From contig JAJDWA010000034.1 of assembly GCA_022825825.1 (NCBI GenBank), forward strand, positions 62,001 to 126,000: a DNA stretch of 64,000 bases, in the 5' to 3' direction. The DNA comes from Candidatus Poribacteria bacterium. Lineage in GTDB: Bacteria; Poribacteria; WGA-4E; WGA-3G. The translations under genes were made by a program, and so were the position numbers. The notes under the pieces are model-generated. The model was not told the DNA's origin. It saw only the letters and a list, made by a program, of their open reading frames with translations, and ran no database searches. Positions 34,390 to 44,152 of this stretch are shown here, one piece after another (the first letter of the stretch is position 1; every line of letters begins with the position of its first letter).

Positions 34390-35586
34390 ATGGGCATTCC
34401 TAAAACTACTCTAATGGGAAGCGGAGGAGACAATCAAAACCAAAATGATGAAGAAACTCCAACGTCTCAAGCATCAGAGCTTGTTGTGGAGGCAGTTGAA
34501 GAGCAGCAAGAATTGCTGGATGCTTTTGCCAAATTATCGGATGAAATAAAAAAGCTGCTTGTCGGTTTTGAAAACAGCACATTCGTGAAACGTCTGAAAG
34601 CAGCATCACGGAAGCAGATTGACATTGCAGCTAACCTTAGTGATCTGGACAGTTTCGGTCTATCTAACAGGGAAGCGAACAATCAGCAGGAACTCAAACG
34701 TTTAGCAACGCTTGAGGGAACAGAGTCGAAAAACGTAGCTACTATCATACAAGATATGGCGGCATATACCGACCGTCGTCCGAATGAAAACTATTTGCGT
34801 GTACTTTCAGAGATGGAAAACGCTTCTGTATCCAGCCAAATGCAAGACCTTGTCCGCTTAATCAGCAGAAATTTTGTCGGACATTCAACCATTGAGGCAG
34901 AATTCTGGGCGGATACGCTGGATCGGTGGGCAGAACAATTGGTAGACCCGTTACCTGAAACGGGTCGCGGAGAAGGCGGTCTGAGCGTCTTGCCCAACTT
35001 GCCGCCGGAAATTATCGTGAAGGTGTTACGTCTTATCAACCGCGAAATTCAATTACGTGAAGAAACACGTGAGGTTGAACAAGCAAAGAACGCTCTCACT
35101 GACGACAAATATTATGAGCAAAGCGAAGCATTAAGTGATATCCAATATGAAATCGCAGAGGATACACAAGAAGTCGTACGAGAAATAAGTCTTTTGCCAA
35201 ATGCCAATGAACCGCTGATCCGACAACAACTTACCAAGGTCGCTAAGGCAGCAGAGGTAATGGACGAAGCAGAGTCAATCCTTGCGGAACCCAACACCGG
35301 CCCTAAGGCAATCGCAGCCATTTCAGAAGTGATTGAAATCCTGCTTGAAACGCAGCGCGCTCCAAATACCCCGGGCGGTGGTGGCGGACAATCACCTGGC
35401 GGTGGTAGCGGCGGATTAGCAGCAATAGCTTCTGCATTAAGGCTTATCGGAATTGGCGATGACAGCGGAAAAGCCTTCATTGAAAAACGTTCACCCAGAC
35501 AAGCAACAGGTAAAGCAGGACGTGTCCTACCTGAAGAATTTCGTCAAGGATTAGACACTTATTTCAATGCAATTGAAGGACAGTAG
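34390..35586 (+). CDS. helical protein, partner of the DUF4175-like protein, unknown function
   Basis: A 398-residue, mostly helical and charged protein with a Gly-rich patch near the C-terminus (PGGGGGQSPGGGSGG, about 328-342). No signal peptide is seen. It follows the DUF4175-like gene by 15 bases. GGAGGA abuts the ATG at 34390 directly, which is too close for normal ribosome binding, so the true start may be the ATG at 34414 or a later codon. I do not recognise the family. It does not look like a frameshifted end of the previous protein, since the latter ends in a natural disordered tail. Confidence 0.65.
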   Translation: MGIPKTTLMGSGGDNQNQNDEETPTSQASELVVEAVEEQQELLDAFAKLSDEIKKLLVGFENSTFVKRLKAASRKQIDIAANLSDLDSFGLSNREANNQQELKRLATLEGTESKNVATIIQDMAAYTDRRPNENYLRVLSEMENASVSSQMQDLVRLISRNFVGHSTIEAEFWADTLDRWAEQLVDPLPETGRGEGGLSVLPNLPPEIIVKVLRLINREIQLREETREVEQAKNALTDDKYYEQSEALSDIQYEIAEDTQEVVREISLLPNANEPLIRQQLTKVAKAAEVMDEAESILAEPNTGPKAIAAISEVIEILLETQRAPNTPGGGGGQSPGGGSGGLAAIASALRLIGIGDDSGKAFIEKRSPRQATGKAGRVLPEEFRQGLDTYFNAIEGQ

Positions 35587-35623
35587 TAGAGATGCTGCGT
35601 GCCGTAAAACAGAGGATAAACTG

Positions 35624-36562
35624 ATGACGAATAAGCGAAAAGATGCTATCCCATTTGAGGTATTTGCCAGTTTCAAGCGGATAGAAACGGGCAATCCGAT
35701 TATTTCGCTTCCGCCGCCTCTCTGGGCAGCAGCAACTCATGCGATTATCGTTGATGATACAGTCCACTATATCTGGTGTAAACGCGATGTCGGCGTTCGT
35801 TGGTTGATAATGCACGCGACTGCACCGATTAGCGACCTTACCGATATCACACAGGACGCGCGTAATCCTATTCTTGAACCTTCAGCAGACGGTTTTGATA
35901 ATGCAGCTGTAGAGTACCCTTTTCCGTTTTTAAATCCCGCTGATGACAAGTACTACATGTATTATAGAGGTAAAGGGAAAACCACACCTGAACAGACCGG
36001 TTTACTCGTCAGTGATGGAGACTTGGGCGAGTGGGAGCGCGTGCAGCGGACTCCTGTGATTCCTGCAGATACTAAACACGAACGGCACGGTTCAACGCAT
36101 CCTTCAGTTGCGGTGGATGGTGACACAATTCACATTGTTTATACTGGTAAAGCAACACAATCGTTCGGGGAGGGGTTAACGATGTGTCATGCGACTGCAC
36201 CAACTGATAATCCCGCGTTGGTCACAAAAAATCCGGCTAACCCCGTTTTCACGGGGAGCGGACAAACATGGGATAGCAAAGCCGTACGTGAAACCGAACT
36301 GTTCAAAGGACCGCAGTACTTTCATATTCTCTATGGCGGGTTTGATGGCGAAGTGTGGCGGATCGGGCATGTGCGTACCCGTGATTTCCGCACCTTTGAA
36401 GCAAACCCTCACAATCCCGTATTCACACCATCGGACAATCCTGATGCGTTTGATTATGACGGTGTGTTGACAGGTCAGATACTCGAAATCGGGGATACCT
36501 ACGTGATGCTTTACGCAGGTAAGAAAGGCAAAGAATGGCAGACAGGTTTGGCTACAATTTGA
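35624..36562 (+). CDS. five-bladed beta-propeller glycosidase-like protein (GH43/GH130 type fold)
   Basis: A 312-residue protein with repeated propeller-type strands: NPIISLPPPLWAAATHAIIV, NPILEPSADGFDNAAVEYPF, RHGSTHPSVAVDGDTIHIVY, AVRETELFKGPQYFHILYGG and FDYDGVLTGQILE. This arrangement matches the GH43/GH32/GH130-like superfamily that acts on furanosides or beta-mannosides. No signal peptide is visible, so it may be cytoplasmic. I choose ATG 35624 with GAGGATAA upstream; an earlier in-frame start at 35567 lies within the previous gene. The substrate is not determinable. Confidence 0.75.
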   Translation: MTNKRKDAIPFEVFASFKRIETGNPIISLPPPLWAAATHAIIVDDTVHYIWCKRDVGVRWLIMHATAPISDLTDITQDARNPILEPSADGFDNAAVEYPFPFLNPADDKYYMYYRGKGKTTPEQTGLLVSDGDLGEWERVQRTPVIPADTKHERHGSTHPSVAVDGDTIHIVYTGKATQSFGEGLTMCHATAPTDNPALVTKNPANPVFTGSGQTWDSKAVRETELFKGPQYFHILYGGFDGEVWRIGHVRTRDFRTFEANPHNPVFTPSDNPDAFDYDGVLTGQILEIGDTYVMLYAGKKGKEWQTGLATI

Positions 36563-36590
36563 GAGAACTGATTAAAGGGGAATTGGACAG

Positions 36591-38333
36591 ATGACTCGTT
36601 ATAGTTTCATGCTAATAGTAATTGTTTTTATCGGCCTGTCTGCATGCATTACCTTTGCAGAAGAGAATGCCGTGAAGGGTGGGACTATCCGAGGTCGGGC
36701 ACTTGAATATGGCAAAACTCAACCCCCAGTCGAAGGTGTGATAATCAAGGTTATAAGTGCTGATAGCAAAGAACATACTGTAAAGACTGATGCCAAGGGT
36801 GAATTTAAATTCACCAACCTCCCTGCTGGTAACTATATCCTCAAATACCTTCAAGAAGGATTTGGAAACAAGGGTAGGGGTAGTCAATCTGTTTCGGTGG
36901 TAAATGAGGGGAACCATGTTGTTGAACTCAAAATGGTTAACTGGATCAATCGTGTAAAAGGGACTGTTGAATATGGAATTCTACCTTTACTGGATCACGT
37001 TTCCGAAAATTTGACGATGCATTATGGTCTGAACGAGATAACTTTCAATGCGCTTCGTCAGTCAATTCGCGAATCAATTGAAACTGCAATCAAGCAGCGC
37101 AAAAACCTGTCGGTCTTCTTAGTTGAATGGGATGATGGCACCCTTGATATACTTAAGAATTTGTTGGCACATCCTAACATTAAAACGGTGTTTACCAAAT
37201 ACTTAACCGAGATACAACTAAAGGATTTCACCAACGCCCCACAATATCGTGAAAAGCAAGCTTACGCCCACTATTCGACAGCGTTAATTGATCAGGAACT
37301 CAGTTTAACAGCAGCTCAGCGCCAAAAGATTGTGCAATTGCGACTTAACTCAAAAGATGAGGAAGCATGGTTAACTGTCCTGACAAAGACACAGAAGAAA
37401 ATTCGGCAGTTGACTGACAAAGAAAATACCGAAGCATCAATTAGGCATCAGATTCACAGAGCACAAAATGCAATTGTTACCGGTGGAGTTAACGCGAAGA
37501 TTGCTGAGGCGCGACTTGAAGAACTAAAGAAAAAAGCAGAGATGTTAGAATCTCATAAACGAACGAAGCAGCTTGCCGAAGCAATACTCGCCGCACATAC
37601 TGAACAGTTAGTCCCCCTTAATGAGCATGCCTCACAGCAACTAACCTTGATTACCAAAATTGTAGCTCAAAAGTACCTTGAAGCCGAAAAAGTCATGACG
37701 TTGTATCGCGAAACCGAAGCGAGTTTCATTAACGGGGTAGAGGCGAAGGAAACAACTCCTGAACAAGCCGTTAAGAAACTTAAAGATCTAAGCGAAAAGT
37801 TATGGAACGAGAAAGATGCAAACGGACAATCAGGTGGAATCAGTAATAACACAGGACTTTTCAACTTCCATTTTTTTACTCGTTTTACGCAGATAGCCGT
37901 GAGCAGGAGAGCACTTATAAACGGAATAGTAGGTGGAAAAAGAGGTTTCAATCGGGAAATTTATATGATTACTGAACTCAATTACCCGACCTATGACATA
38001 ACATATCACCCGCTCTATCAACAAACCCTCAAAGATGTTCTCTCTGAAGAAGATTATGCACAATATACTGCACTCCAAGCAGAAAGAGAAAATTTCCGTC
38101 AACAAGCTTTACGTGATTTAGCTGTAGCAAACTTGGAGACATTGCTACTTTTAAACAGCGCGCAGCAAAAACAGTTGGAAGCGGCAGCAGCAGAATTAAC
38201 TGTTTCCCCTTTAAGCGCAGATGCTCCGAGGGATATGTTTGATAAAGTAATAGGACAAATAGGCGACGGAGTGCTGAGTCGTTGGCAGCGAGATTATCTT
38301 AATCTTTACCTCTCACTGATTGATGAAATTTGA
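36591..38333 (+). CDS. secreted carboxypeptidase-regulatory-like protein with helical body, first copy
   Basis: A 580-residue protein with a signal peptide (about 1-24, YSFMLIVIVFIGLSACITFA) and a carboxypeptidase-regulatory-like unit at about 30-110 (GRALEYGKTQPPVEGVIIKV and FTNLPAGNYILKY). A long, mostly helical region with heptad-like spacing follows. The final parts contain LSEEDYAQYTALQAERENFRQ, repeated in the next gene. Function is unknown. AAAGGGG precedes the ATG. It is the first of two tandem paralogues. Confidence 0.72.
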   Translation: MTRYSFMLIVIVFIGLSACITFAEENAVKGGTIRGRALEYGKTQPPVEGVIIKVISADSKEHTVKTDAKGEFKFTNLPAGNYILKYLQEGFGNKGRGSQSVSVVNEGNHVVELKMVNWINRVKGTVEYGILPLLDHVSENLTMHYGLNEITFNALRQSIRESIETAIKQRKNLSVFLVEWDDGTLDILKNLLAHPNIKTVFTKYLTEIQLKDFTNAPQYREKQAYAHYSTALIDQELSLTAAQRQKIVQLRLNSKDEEAWLTVLTKTQKKIRQLTDKENTEASIRHQIHRAQNAIVTGGVNAKIAEARLEELKKKAEMLESHKRTKQLAEAILAAHTEQLVPLNEHASQQLTLITKIVAQKYLEAEKVMTLYRETEASFINGVEAKETTPEQAVKKLKDLSEKLWNEKDANGQSGGISNNTGLFNFHFFTRFTQIAVSRRALINGIVGGKRGFNREIYMITELNYPTYDITYHPLYQQTLKDVLSEEDYAQYTALQAERENFRQQALRDLAVANLETLLLLNSAQQKQLEAAAAELTVSPLSADAPRDMFDKVIGQIGDGVLSRWQRDYLNLYLSLIDEI

Positions 38334-38410
38334 TAATTCAGACTTTGGGTACTAAGATGAACTTATGTTCAGAACGAAATTAGGTTAAAATAATAGTAAA
38401 GGGATTGAAA

Positions 38411-40045
38411 ATGACCCGTTATCGTTTCATGCTAATAGTAATTGTTTGTATCGGCCTGTCTGCATACATTGCCTTTGCAGAAGAGAACGTTGTAAACGGC
38501 GTAACTATCCAAGGCGAGGTGATTGAAGCAATAGCGGAACAGAAACCGATTGAAGGCGTTGAAGTTAAGATTGTTAGTTCTACAGATAAAAAAGAGTGGA
38601 CAGTAAAGACTGATGCCAAAGGTAAGTATGAACTTATAGGTCTCCCAGCAGGACGTTATACCATCAGCGTTTCCAAAAAAGGGTATCAGCCCCGGGTTGG
38701 AAAATCAAAGGTAGTTGCTCCTGGGGGTGAAATCTTTGACCGGATTAAAATGATAAAAAAGGACAATTCTGACATGCGTTTTGCCGAAGGTTTGCTTCGA
38801 CATGTTGCTGAAAACCTCGGCAAGCGATACAATCTGGAGGCATCAAAGGTTCCAGAACTTCACAAGTCAATTCTTCATGCACTCAATACCGTATTGGAAC
38901 AAGAAAACCGAGAAGTAAGAGAATTTGGTCAGACAGAACAGGAAGCCAGTATAGGATTTATCATGGCGATATTGTCACACCCTGATTGCAAGGCAGTGTT
39001 CGCCAAATATCTAACGGACACACAACTTCAGGATTATATCGATTTTACGAAAGCGCGGCAGTTGCGAGTTCGACAAGCAGTGGCTCAATTTATGACAGCG
39101 GTCCTTGATCAAACACTGAGCTTGACAGTCGATCAACGCAAACACATTGCGAAATTGCTGCTTGACACAATCAGCAATAAGCCAGAATTCGCACTAACGG
39201 CCGTTATAGACGGACCTATACCCCAGGGAATAATAAACCTAATACAGAATGAATTGGAAGTATCTCTGGATAGTGTCCTAAACCAAACACAGACAAAAAT
39301 TTGCGATGTAATGATTGATTATTATGATGGAAAGGATTTAGTCGGAGCTGAGATGCTTCTTGATCCGCAAGCTGATGAAATAGTTGAGAAAGACGAACCT
39401 GATGAAGATACTGCTAAATCACAAGAATGGATTCTTACTGAAGCAATACTGATGGCACATACCAAACGGTTAGGTTCGCTCAACGAAAGCGGCTCAAAGC
39501 GTTTGAAAACAGCCACTAATGGTGTGGTCCAACAATATATTGAAGCACAAAATCCCGACATTGATGATGATTTCAAATTTATTGCTGAAATAGGTGATCT
39601 CATGCAGACGTTCATGCGCAAAGTTATACCTCGCGATGAGGCTCTTGAGAGGCTTGAAGTTATGAAGAACGAGTTATGGGGTGAGAGAGGAATAAATAAA
39701 AAGTGGGATAAAATTGAACTTCACAATATAACGAATCACCCTCTTTATCAACAGGCAATCAAAGATGTCCTCTCTGAAGATGCCTATATGCAATACAAAG
39801 TACAACAAGTGGAACGAGAGAATTTCCGCATACAAGCATCGCGGAACCTCGCTCTGCCTTTCATAGATATGATTGTGCTGCTTAACGAGGTACAGCAGCA
39901 AAAGATAAAAATGATAACCGCACAGTTAACTATCCCCTCATTGAATTATAGGGGACTGCAATTGATGTTTGCTGAATTATTCATTATGATGGACAACGAT
40001 ATATTGAATCCTTGGCAGCAAAGCGTATTTAAAGGAGGAAGGTAA
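38411..40045 (+). CDS. secreted carboxypeptidase-regulatory-like protein with helical body, second copy
   Basis: A 544-residue paralogue of the preceding gene: signal peptide (YRFMLIVIVCIGLSAYIAFA), unit with EGVEVKIVSSTDKKEWTVKT, and a helical body ending in NPWQQSVFKGGR. The signal-peptide DNA is almost identical to that of the first copy, while the mature parts are much more diverged. ATG 38411 follows AAAGGG; a TTG six bases earlier is an alternative. It ends three bases before the next gene. Confidence 0.72.
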   Translation: MTRYRFMLIVIVCIGLSAYIAFAEENVVNGVTIQGEVIEAIAEQKPIEGVEVKIVSSTDKKEWTVKTDAKGKYELIGLPAGRYTISVSKKGYQPRVGKSKVVAPGGEIFDRIKMIKKDNSDMRFAEGLLRHVAENLGKRYNLEASKVPELHKSILHALNTVLEQENREVREFGQTEQEASIGFIMAILSHPDCKAVFAKYLTDTQLQDYIDFTKARQLRVRQAVAQFMTAVLDQTLSLTVDQRKHIAKLLLDTISNKPEFALTAVIDGPIPQGIINLIQNELEVSLDSVLNQTQTKICDVMIDYYDGKDLVGAEMLLDPQADEIVEKDEPDEDTAKSQEWILTEAILMAHTKRLGSLNESGSKRLKTATNGVVQQYIEAQNPDIDDDFKFIAEIGDLMQTFMRKVIPRDEALERLEVMKNELWGERGINKKWDKIELHNITNHPLYQQAIKDVLSEDAYMQYKVQQVERENFRIQASRNLALPFIDMIVLLNEVQQQKIKMITAQLTIPSLNYRGLQLMFAELFIMMDNDILNPWQQSVFKGGR

Positions 40046-40047
40046 TC

Positions 40048-41154
40048 ATGAAAAAACACAAAAATGTTTTAGGTTCATTGCTGAATAAACATATATTCAC
40101 TATCGGATTTTCCGGTTTTTTTATGTTGCTGGTCACGTTTTTCAGCGAACCAGCTCACGCACAGGATCCAACTCTCCGCTATGGCACGGGTGTCCCACCA
40201 GCAGTTAGAAGTATTAACGACCGAAGTTTACGATACCTCGCTAACACACAGCTGCAAGATGGAAGTTGGCAGGGATCACGAAATGGCCCTGGGATAACTG
40301 GTATATGTGTAATGGCATTTATGGCAAGCGGCGAAGACCCTGATTACGGTCCTTATGCCACACATATCCGTAGAGCCTTGCAAAACATCATTGCTAATCA
40401 GAATGCCAGAACCGGATACATGGGAACGAGCGGGCATGCATCAATGTATCATCACGGGTTTGCTACGTTGGCGCTGTCCGAGGCGTATGGCGTAGTAAGC
40501 GAAGAGCTGCTTTGGCAAGGAAGTGAAGTCCCTGAAAACCGCAGACGCACCCTCAGTGAGGCTTTAGAACTTGCGGTCCGATGTGTCTTGACTGCTCAAG
40601 AAAAAAATCCTTGGGGCGCATGGCGATACTCGCCACAAGCGCGAGATGCTGACACAACCGTGGCCGGGACCGTTCTAATGGGGATACTGGGTGCGCGAAA
40701 CGCTGGCATTGAAGTTCCCAATGAGGCTGTTGACAAAGCACTGAACTTTTTTCAAACCTGCACAGTGCGCGGCAGTGGAAGTGTCTCTTATACGCCTTCA
40801 GGCAGCCATGGCGGTGGACTTGCTCGCTCTGCCATTGCAACCCTTGTGTATGCAATTGGCAAAAGGAAGGACACACCAGAATACAAGGCTACTGCCGGAT
40901 ATATCAAACGTAGAGCAAGTCACAATATAAGTAATCATTACATGTTCTATACCCTATACTACATGGCTCAGGCACTGTTTCAAAGCGACTTTGAAGCATG
41001 GCAAGCTTGGAATCAACGGATTATTGAACGACTTCAAAAGATACAACAAGAAGATGGGAGTTTCAACAGTTCCTATGGTAAAGCCTACGGTACAGGAATG
41101 GCTGTGCTCACCTTAGCTTTGAACTATCGTCTCTTACCCATTTACGAAAGATAA
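40048..41154 (+). CDS. secreted prenyltransferase/squalene-cyclase-repeat protein
   Basis: A 368-residue protein with an N-terminal signal peptide (about 1-38, ending AHA) and alpha-alpha toroid repeats of squalene-cyclase/prenyltransferase type: LANTQLQDGSWQGS, LRRA-like helices, GAWRYSPQARDADTTVAGTV and IQQEDGSFNSSYGKA. Repeats of this form occur in secreted planctomycete proteins within MoxR clusters; no enzymatic role is established. There is no DXDD cyclase motif. GGAGG within the last codons of the upstream gene serves as ribosome site, so the two are coupled. Confidence 0.82.
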   Translation: MKKHKNVLGSLLNKHIFTIGFSGFFMLLVTFFSEPAHAQDPTLRYGTGVPPAVRSINDRSLRYLANTQLQDGSWQGSRNGPGITGICVMAFMASGEDPDYGPYATHIRRALQNIIANQNARTGYMGTSGHASMYHHGFATLALSEAYGVVSEELLWQGSEVPENRRRTLSEALELAVRCVLTAQEKNPWGAWRYSPQARDADTTVAGTVLMGILGARNAGIEVPNEAVDKALNFFQTCTVRGSGSVSYTPSGSHGGGLARSAIATLVYAIGKRKDTPEYKATAGYIKRRASHNISNHYMFYTLYYMAQALFQSDFEAWQAWNQRIIERLQKIQQEDGSFNSSYGKAYGTGMAVLTLALNYRLLPIYER

Positions 41155-41299
41155 AATATAGTGACACATCTCTGTGAATTAACGCTGAATGCGCGTCCGG
41201 TATTCAGCGGGAGCGATTTTCGAATCGCAACGAAGGAGTTTGATAGTCGGGAATACGTGAGTTTGAAAATCCCGTCCGCTTTCTCAGCCTGATTTAGGA

Positions 41300-41387
41300 C
41301 CCCCTGGTAGGAGCGTTTTGGAAACGCGCCTGTCCTTGTGCTGGAGAGAACCTAACGGCACGTTTAGAAAACGCGCCTACCAGGGGG
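41300..41387. repeat. composite palindromic repeat with two hairpin units
   Basis: CCCCCTGGTAG (41300-41310) and CTACCAGGGGG (41377-41387) form an 11-bp outer inverted repeat. Between them lie two units of the dispersed repeat: 41306-41330 (GGTAGGAGCG then TTTTGGAAACGCGCC) and 41357-41381 (GGCACGTTTAGAAAACGCGC). The remaining bases of 41155-41528 contain a further GCGATTTTCGAATCGC palindrome (41214 onwards) and no gene. Confidence 0.6.
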
Positions 41388-41528
41388 ACCGCTAAGTTGG
41401 TGCATAAGAGTTTCGCTGTGCTCTACCTACCACTATACTCAATCTAATTATCAAACTCACGTGGGAATCGGAGTTCTCTCTTACTAATCAAACAGACGCA
41501 TACTGACGACCACAAGAAGGAGACTGAA

Positions 41529-43901
41529 ATGCAAAAATGTAAAAAAAAGATATTGGTGATTGCGATTGTAATTGCGGTGATGTGGATTCCCGCTACAACA
41601 CTGGCTCAGGAAACATTGTTACGTTGGAAAAATGGCGATTCTCTCCCCGGTAAACTATTAGACAGTCGGTCAGGAAAGATCCACTGGAGATCACCGTGCT
41701 TTTCTGATGATCTGGTCGTTGACATTAACGTTTTGGATTCAATTCTCTTCCGCAATAAACCTACAGTAGCAACGGAGACTTTTCACGTTGGCACGGTATT
41801 AGGTGATGTCTGGACAGCAGATATTATCGGTTCAGATGAAAATACCTTTCTCTTTTCAAGCAAACGCTATGGCGAGTTTCGAGTAAAGAGAGATATGATT
41901 TACTCACTTGAAAATCGCGAACATTCCAGCCTTTTGTTTGACGGTTCACAGTTAGCAGCTTGGAAATCATCTAAGGAAGATAAGGCAGTCAAAAACCAAC
42001 ACACCGGTTGGTATGCCGATCATAGCGGACATCTGCACACAAATCAAAAAAAGGCATCCATTTTCCATGCAATCGATTGGCCAAAACGTCTTGAAATTGA
42101 CCTCGAATTGGCATCTACTACAAGTAATCCCAACTTTGTTTTTGCCCTCGGTAAAAAACTTTTTCAGACACTTCGGTTGGACACATGGACCAATGAACTC
42201 GTTGTTGTTCAGGGTACCCTCTTTGAATCTATAATGCCAATTGAATCGGATCGTCGCAATTTCCGTTTACGACTTGTTTATGATCAGGAACTTGGTATTT
42301 TCAAAGTCTTTGACTTGCAGGGTAATTTACTCTTGGAAGTAGATAAGGTTCAGCCGACTCTTGAAGAATCCGGACTCTACATTTATAATCGTGGACAAGA
42401 TCTGACAGTCCGAAAATTAAAAGTCTATCGACAATCTGCCGATTTTAAAAACCAACAAGCTGATTTTTCCAAACCTCGAGTCCACATGATAAATGGAGAA
42501 GTTTTTTACGGCAAGTTGTTTGTAGAAAAAGACCAAAGCTATGTTCTTGGCACGGATGGAACGCGACGAGATATTAACCTACAACAGATTGATCGTATTG
42601 TCCAACCGGGGAGAGCATTGACAGCAATCAACGAAAATATGGCATTAACATATATTGACGGATCTGTTATGCATGGTCAGGTAATACAACTGAACCCAGA
42701 TAGTGTGTTATTGCAGACCGCATTGGCAGACGAACCGATAACCTGTTCACTCGATGGCGTTTCACTACTTCTGCTTGATTCAAATACCAAAATGAAAGAA
42801 CCGGTAGCTGATTATGACAAGATGTTTTTTCCATCGGGCAGTTTACGGGGGCACGTTTATTTTGAAAGCGATAACGTATCAAATATCCGATGGCAGGCTG
42901 TAGGTGCGTCGGAACCGGTACGCCTTGCGAATAACCAATCTGCCCGTATAGACCGTAATAATAAGCATGTCTCAAGATTACAACCTTTTGATGTGAAGAC
43001 GTTTCCTCATCTATTGCATCTGAAGAACGGAGAAGTCATCCCATCTCAAATTCTGGCGTATGATGAAAACTCAATCAGTTTCCGCTCCCCTTTTATCAGT
43101 GCGACACGCATGGACTCAACACATATTAAAGGGATTGAGTTTACCCGTCGAAGAACGCAGGGGCGAAAGGAAAATCGCAATCCGATTACGATTACAGGTG
43201 GAGATAAACATCGTATCATTTTAGAAGATGGGCAAATTTTGGACGCTGTGATACAGGAAATAGAAGCTGGCGGCGTAGAAATAATAGTGAAGAACGAAAA
43301 ACTTGGAGGAGATCCCAAAGTCGTTATAGTTGGCGGTAAATTTGCAGCGGACAAAGCTGATGCCCTTAAACACGGGGTTGAACGCCTGTTTGACCCACTT
43401 GAAACACAAAATGAGGCGTTAGATGCCAAATTGGCACGCGCGTTAACCGTTCCTCGTTTCAATCGTGATGATCCGCCCAACCATATCCTCGTAGCAAATA
43501 ATGGCGATTTAAAGCGAGGCAAATTACTCGGTTTCAACGAACATACGATTCAGTTTGAATCAAAGTTGAAAAAGATTTCCATCCCTATCAACCGAGTCGC
43601 GCGAATTGTTGATATAAGCGCTGAGGAACCGACAAAAGAGACAGTAGACGAAGAACAATCGACAGCGACTCAGACTAAAGTGCGCTTCGCTTTGATCCAC
43701 AATCCGATTCTGATTTTTGAACCACTCGAAGTCAAAGGTGATAAACTGTACGGGCGTTCACCCATCTATGGAGAGGTGTCGATTCCGGTGAAAAGTCTTC
43801 AATATCTTCATTTTGGAGATAAAGCAGAATCTTTCAAGTCTGTTTTTGAAGAGTGGGTAATTCGCTCTGCAAAAGAACCAGATTATGGTAATGATCGATA
43901 G
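41529..43901 (+). CDS. large secreted protein with repeated beta modules, unknown function
   Basis: A 790-residue protein with a signal peptide (about 1-27, ending TLAQ). It contains repeated short motifs of the form LRWKNGDSLPGKLL, HMINGEVFYGKLF, LLHLKNGEVIPSQILAYDEN and LVANNGDLKRGKLLGFNEH, each followed by an I-x-x-x-x-I-x-x-I segment. Each could form a small beta-barrel-like module. Between residues 140 and 310 is a lectin/glucanase-like beta region. Homologues of this type sit at the end of MoxR/VWA clusters in planctomycete-like bacteria. Role unknown. AAGAAGGAG precedes the ATG. Confidence 0.72.
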   Translation: MQKCKKKILVIAIVIAVMWIPATTLAQETLLRWKNGDSLPGKLLDSRSGKIHWRSPCFSDDLVVDINVLDSILFRNKPTVATETFHVGTVLGDVWTADIIGSDENTFLFSSKRYGEFRVKRDMIYSLENREHSSLLFDGSQLAAWKSSKEDKAVKNQHTGWYADHSGHLHTNQKKASIFHAIDWPKRLEIDLELASTTSNPNFVFALGKKLFQTLRLDTWTNELVVVQGTLFESIMPIESDRRNFRLRLVYDQELGIFKVFDLQGNLLLEVDKVQPTLEESGLYIYNRGQDLTVRKLKVYRQSADFKNQQADFSKPRVHMINGEVFYGKLFVEKDQSYVLGTDGTRRDINLQQIDRIVQPGRALTAINENMALTYIDGSVMHGQVIQLNPDSVLLQTALADEPITCSLDGVSLLLLDSNTKMKEPVADYDKMFFPSGSLRGHVYFESDNVSNIRWQAVGASEPVRLANNQSARIDRNNKHVSRLQPFDVKTFPHLLHLKNGEVIPSQILAYDENSISFRSPFISATRMDSTHIKGIEFTRRRTQGRKENRNPITITGGDKHRIILEDGQILDAVIQEIEAGGVEIIVKNEKLGGDPKVVIVGGKFAADKADALKHGVERLFDPLETQNEALDAKLARALTVPRFNRDDPPNHILVANNGDLKRGKLLGFNEHTIQFESKLKKISIPINRVARIVDISAEEPTKETVDEEQSTATQTKVRFALIHNPILIFEPLEVKGDKLYGRSPIYGEVSIPVKSLQYLHFGDKAESFKSVFEEWVIRSAKEPDYGNDR

Positions 43902-43921
43902 TGTAGTTATCAGTAACCTTA

Positions 43922-44152
43922 TGTCCAATAAATCAGAACCATTAGCGTCAATTTAGCGGTCCGCCCCTCTGGTAGGCGCGTTTTCTAAACGCGCCGGTGT
44001 CAATTTGAGCTTGAAAACACGGTGCGTTTCCAAAACGCACCTACTAAAACTTAGGATCCGGTGCGGTTAGGAAAACGCACCTACCGAGTGAGGCGTTTTA
44101 AACGTTATTATCTCCTTAAATTGACGCCTATGGTGTCCAATAAATCAGTACC
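43922..44152. repeat. composite repeat module: direct repeats around an inverted repeat with three hairpins
   Basis: TGTCCAATAAATCAGAACC (43922-43940) recurs with one change at 44134-44152. Inside, GCGTCAATTTA (43945-43955) and TAAATTGACGC (44117-44127) form an inverted repeat. Between these lie three copies of the dispersed hairpin unit: 43971-43995 (stem GGCGCGTTT/AAACGCGCC), 44021-44041 (stem GGTGCGTTT/AAACGCACC) and 44060-44085 (GGTGCGGTTAGGAAAACGCA). No coding sequence. Confidence 0.7.

Noticed and set aside
34374..34390. Possible frameshift joining the DUF4175-like protein with the next gene
   Set aside because: The first protein ends in a natural disordered tail with a proper stop, and the second has a distinct composition; nothing suggests one broken gene.
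35112..35480. Minus-strand frame opposite the 34390 gene
   Set aside because: Ser/Ile/Pro-rich antisense frame of a Glu/Ala-rich helical gene, with no start signal.
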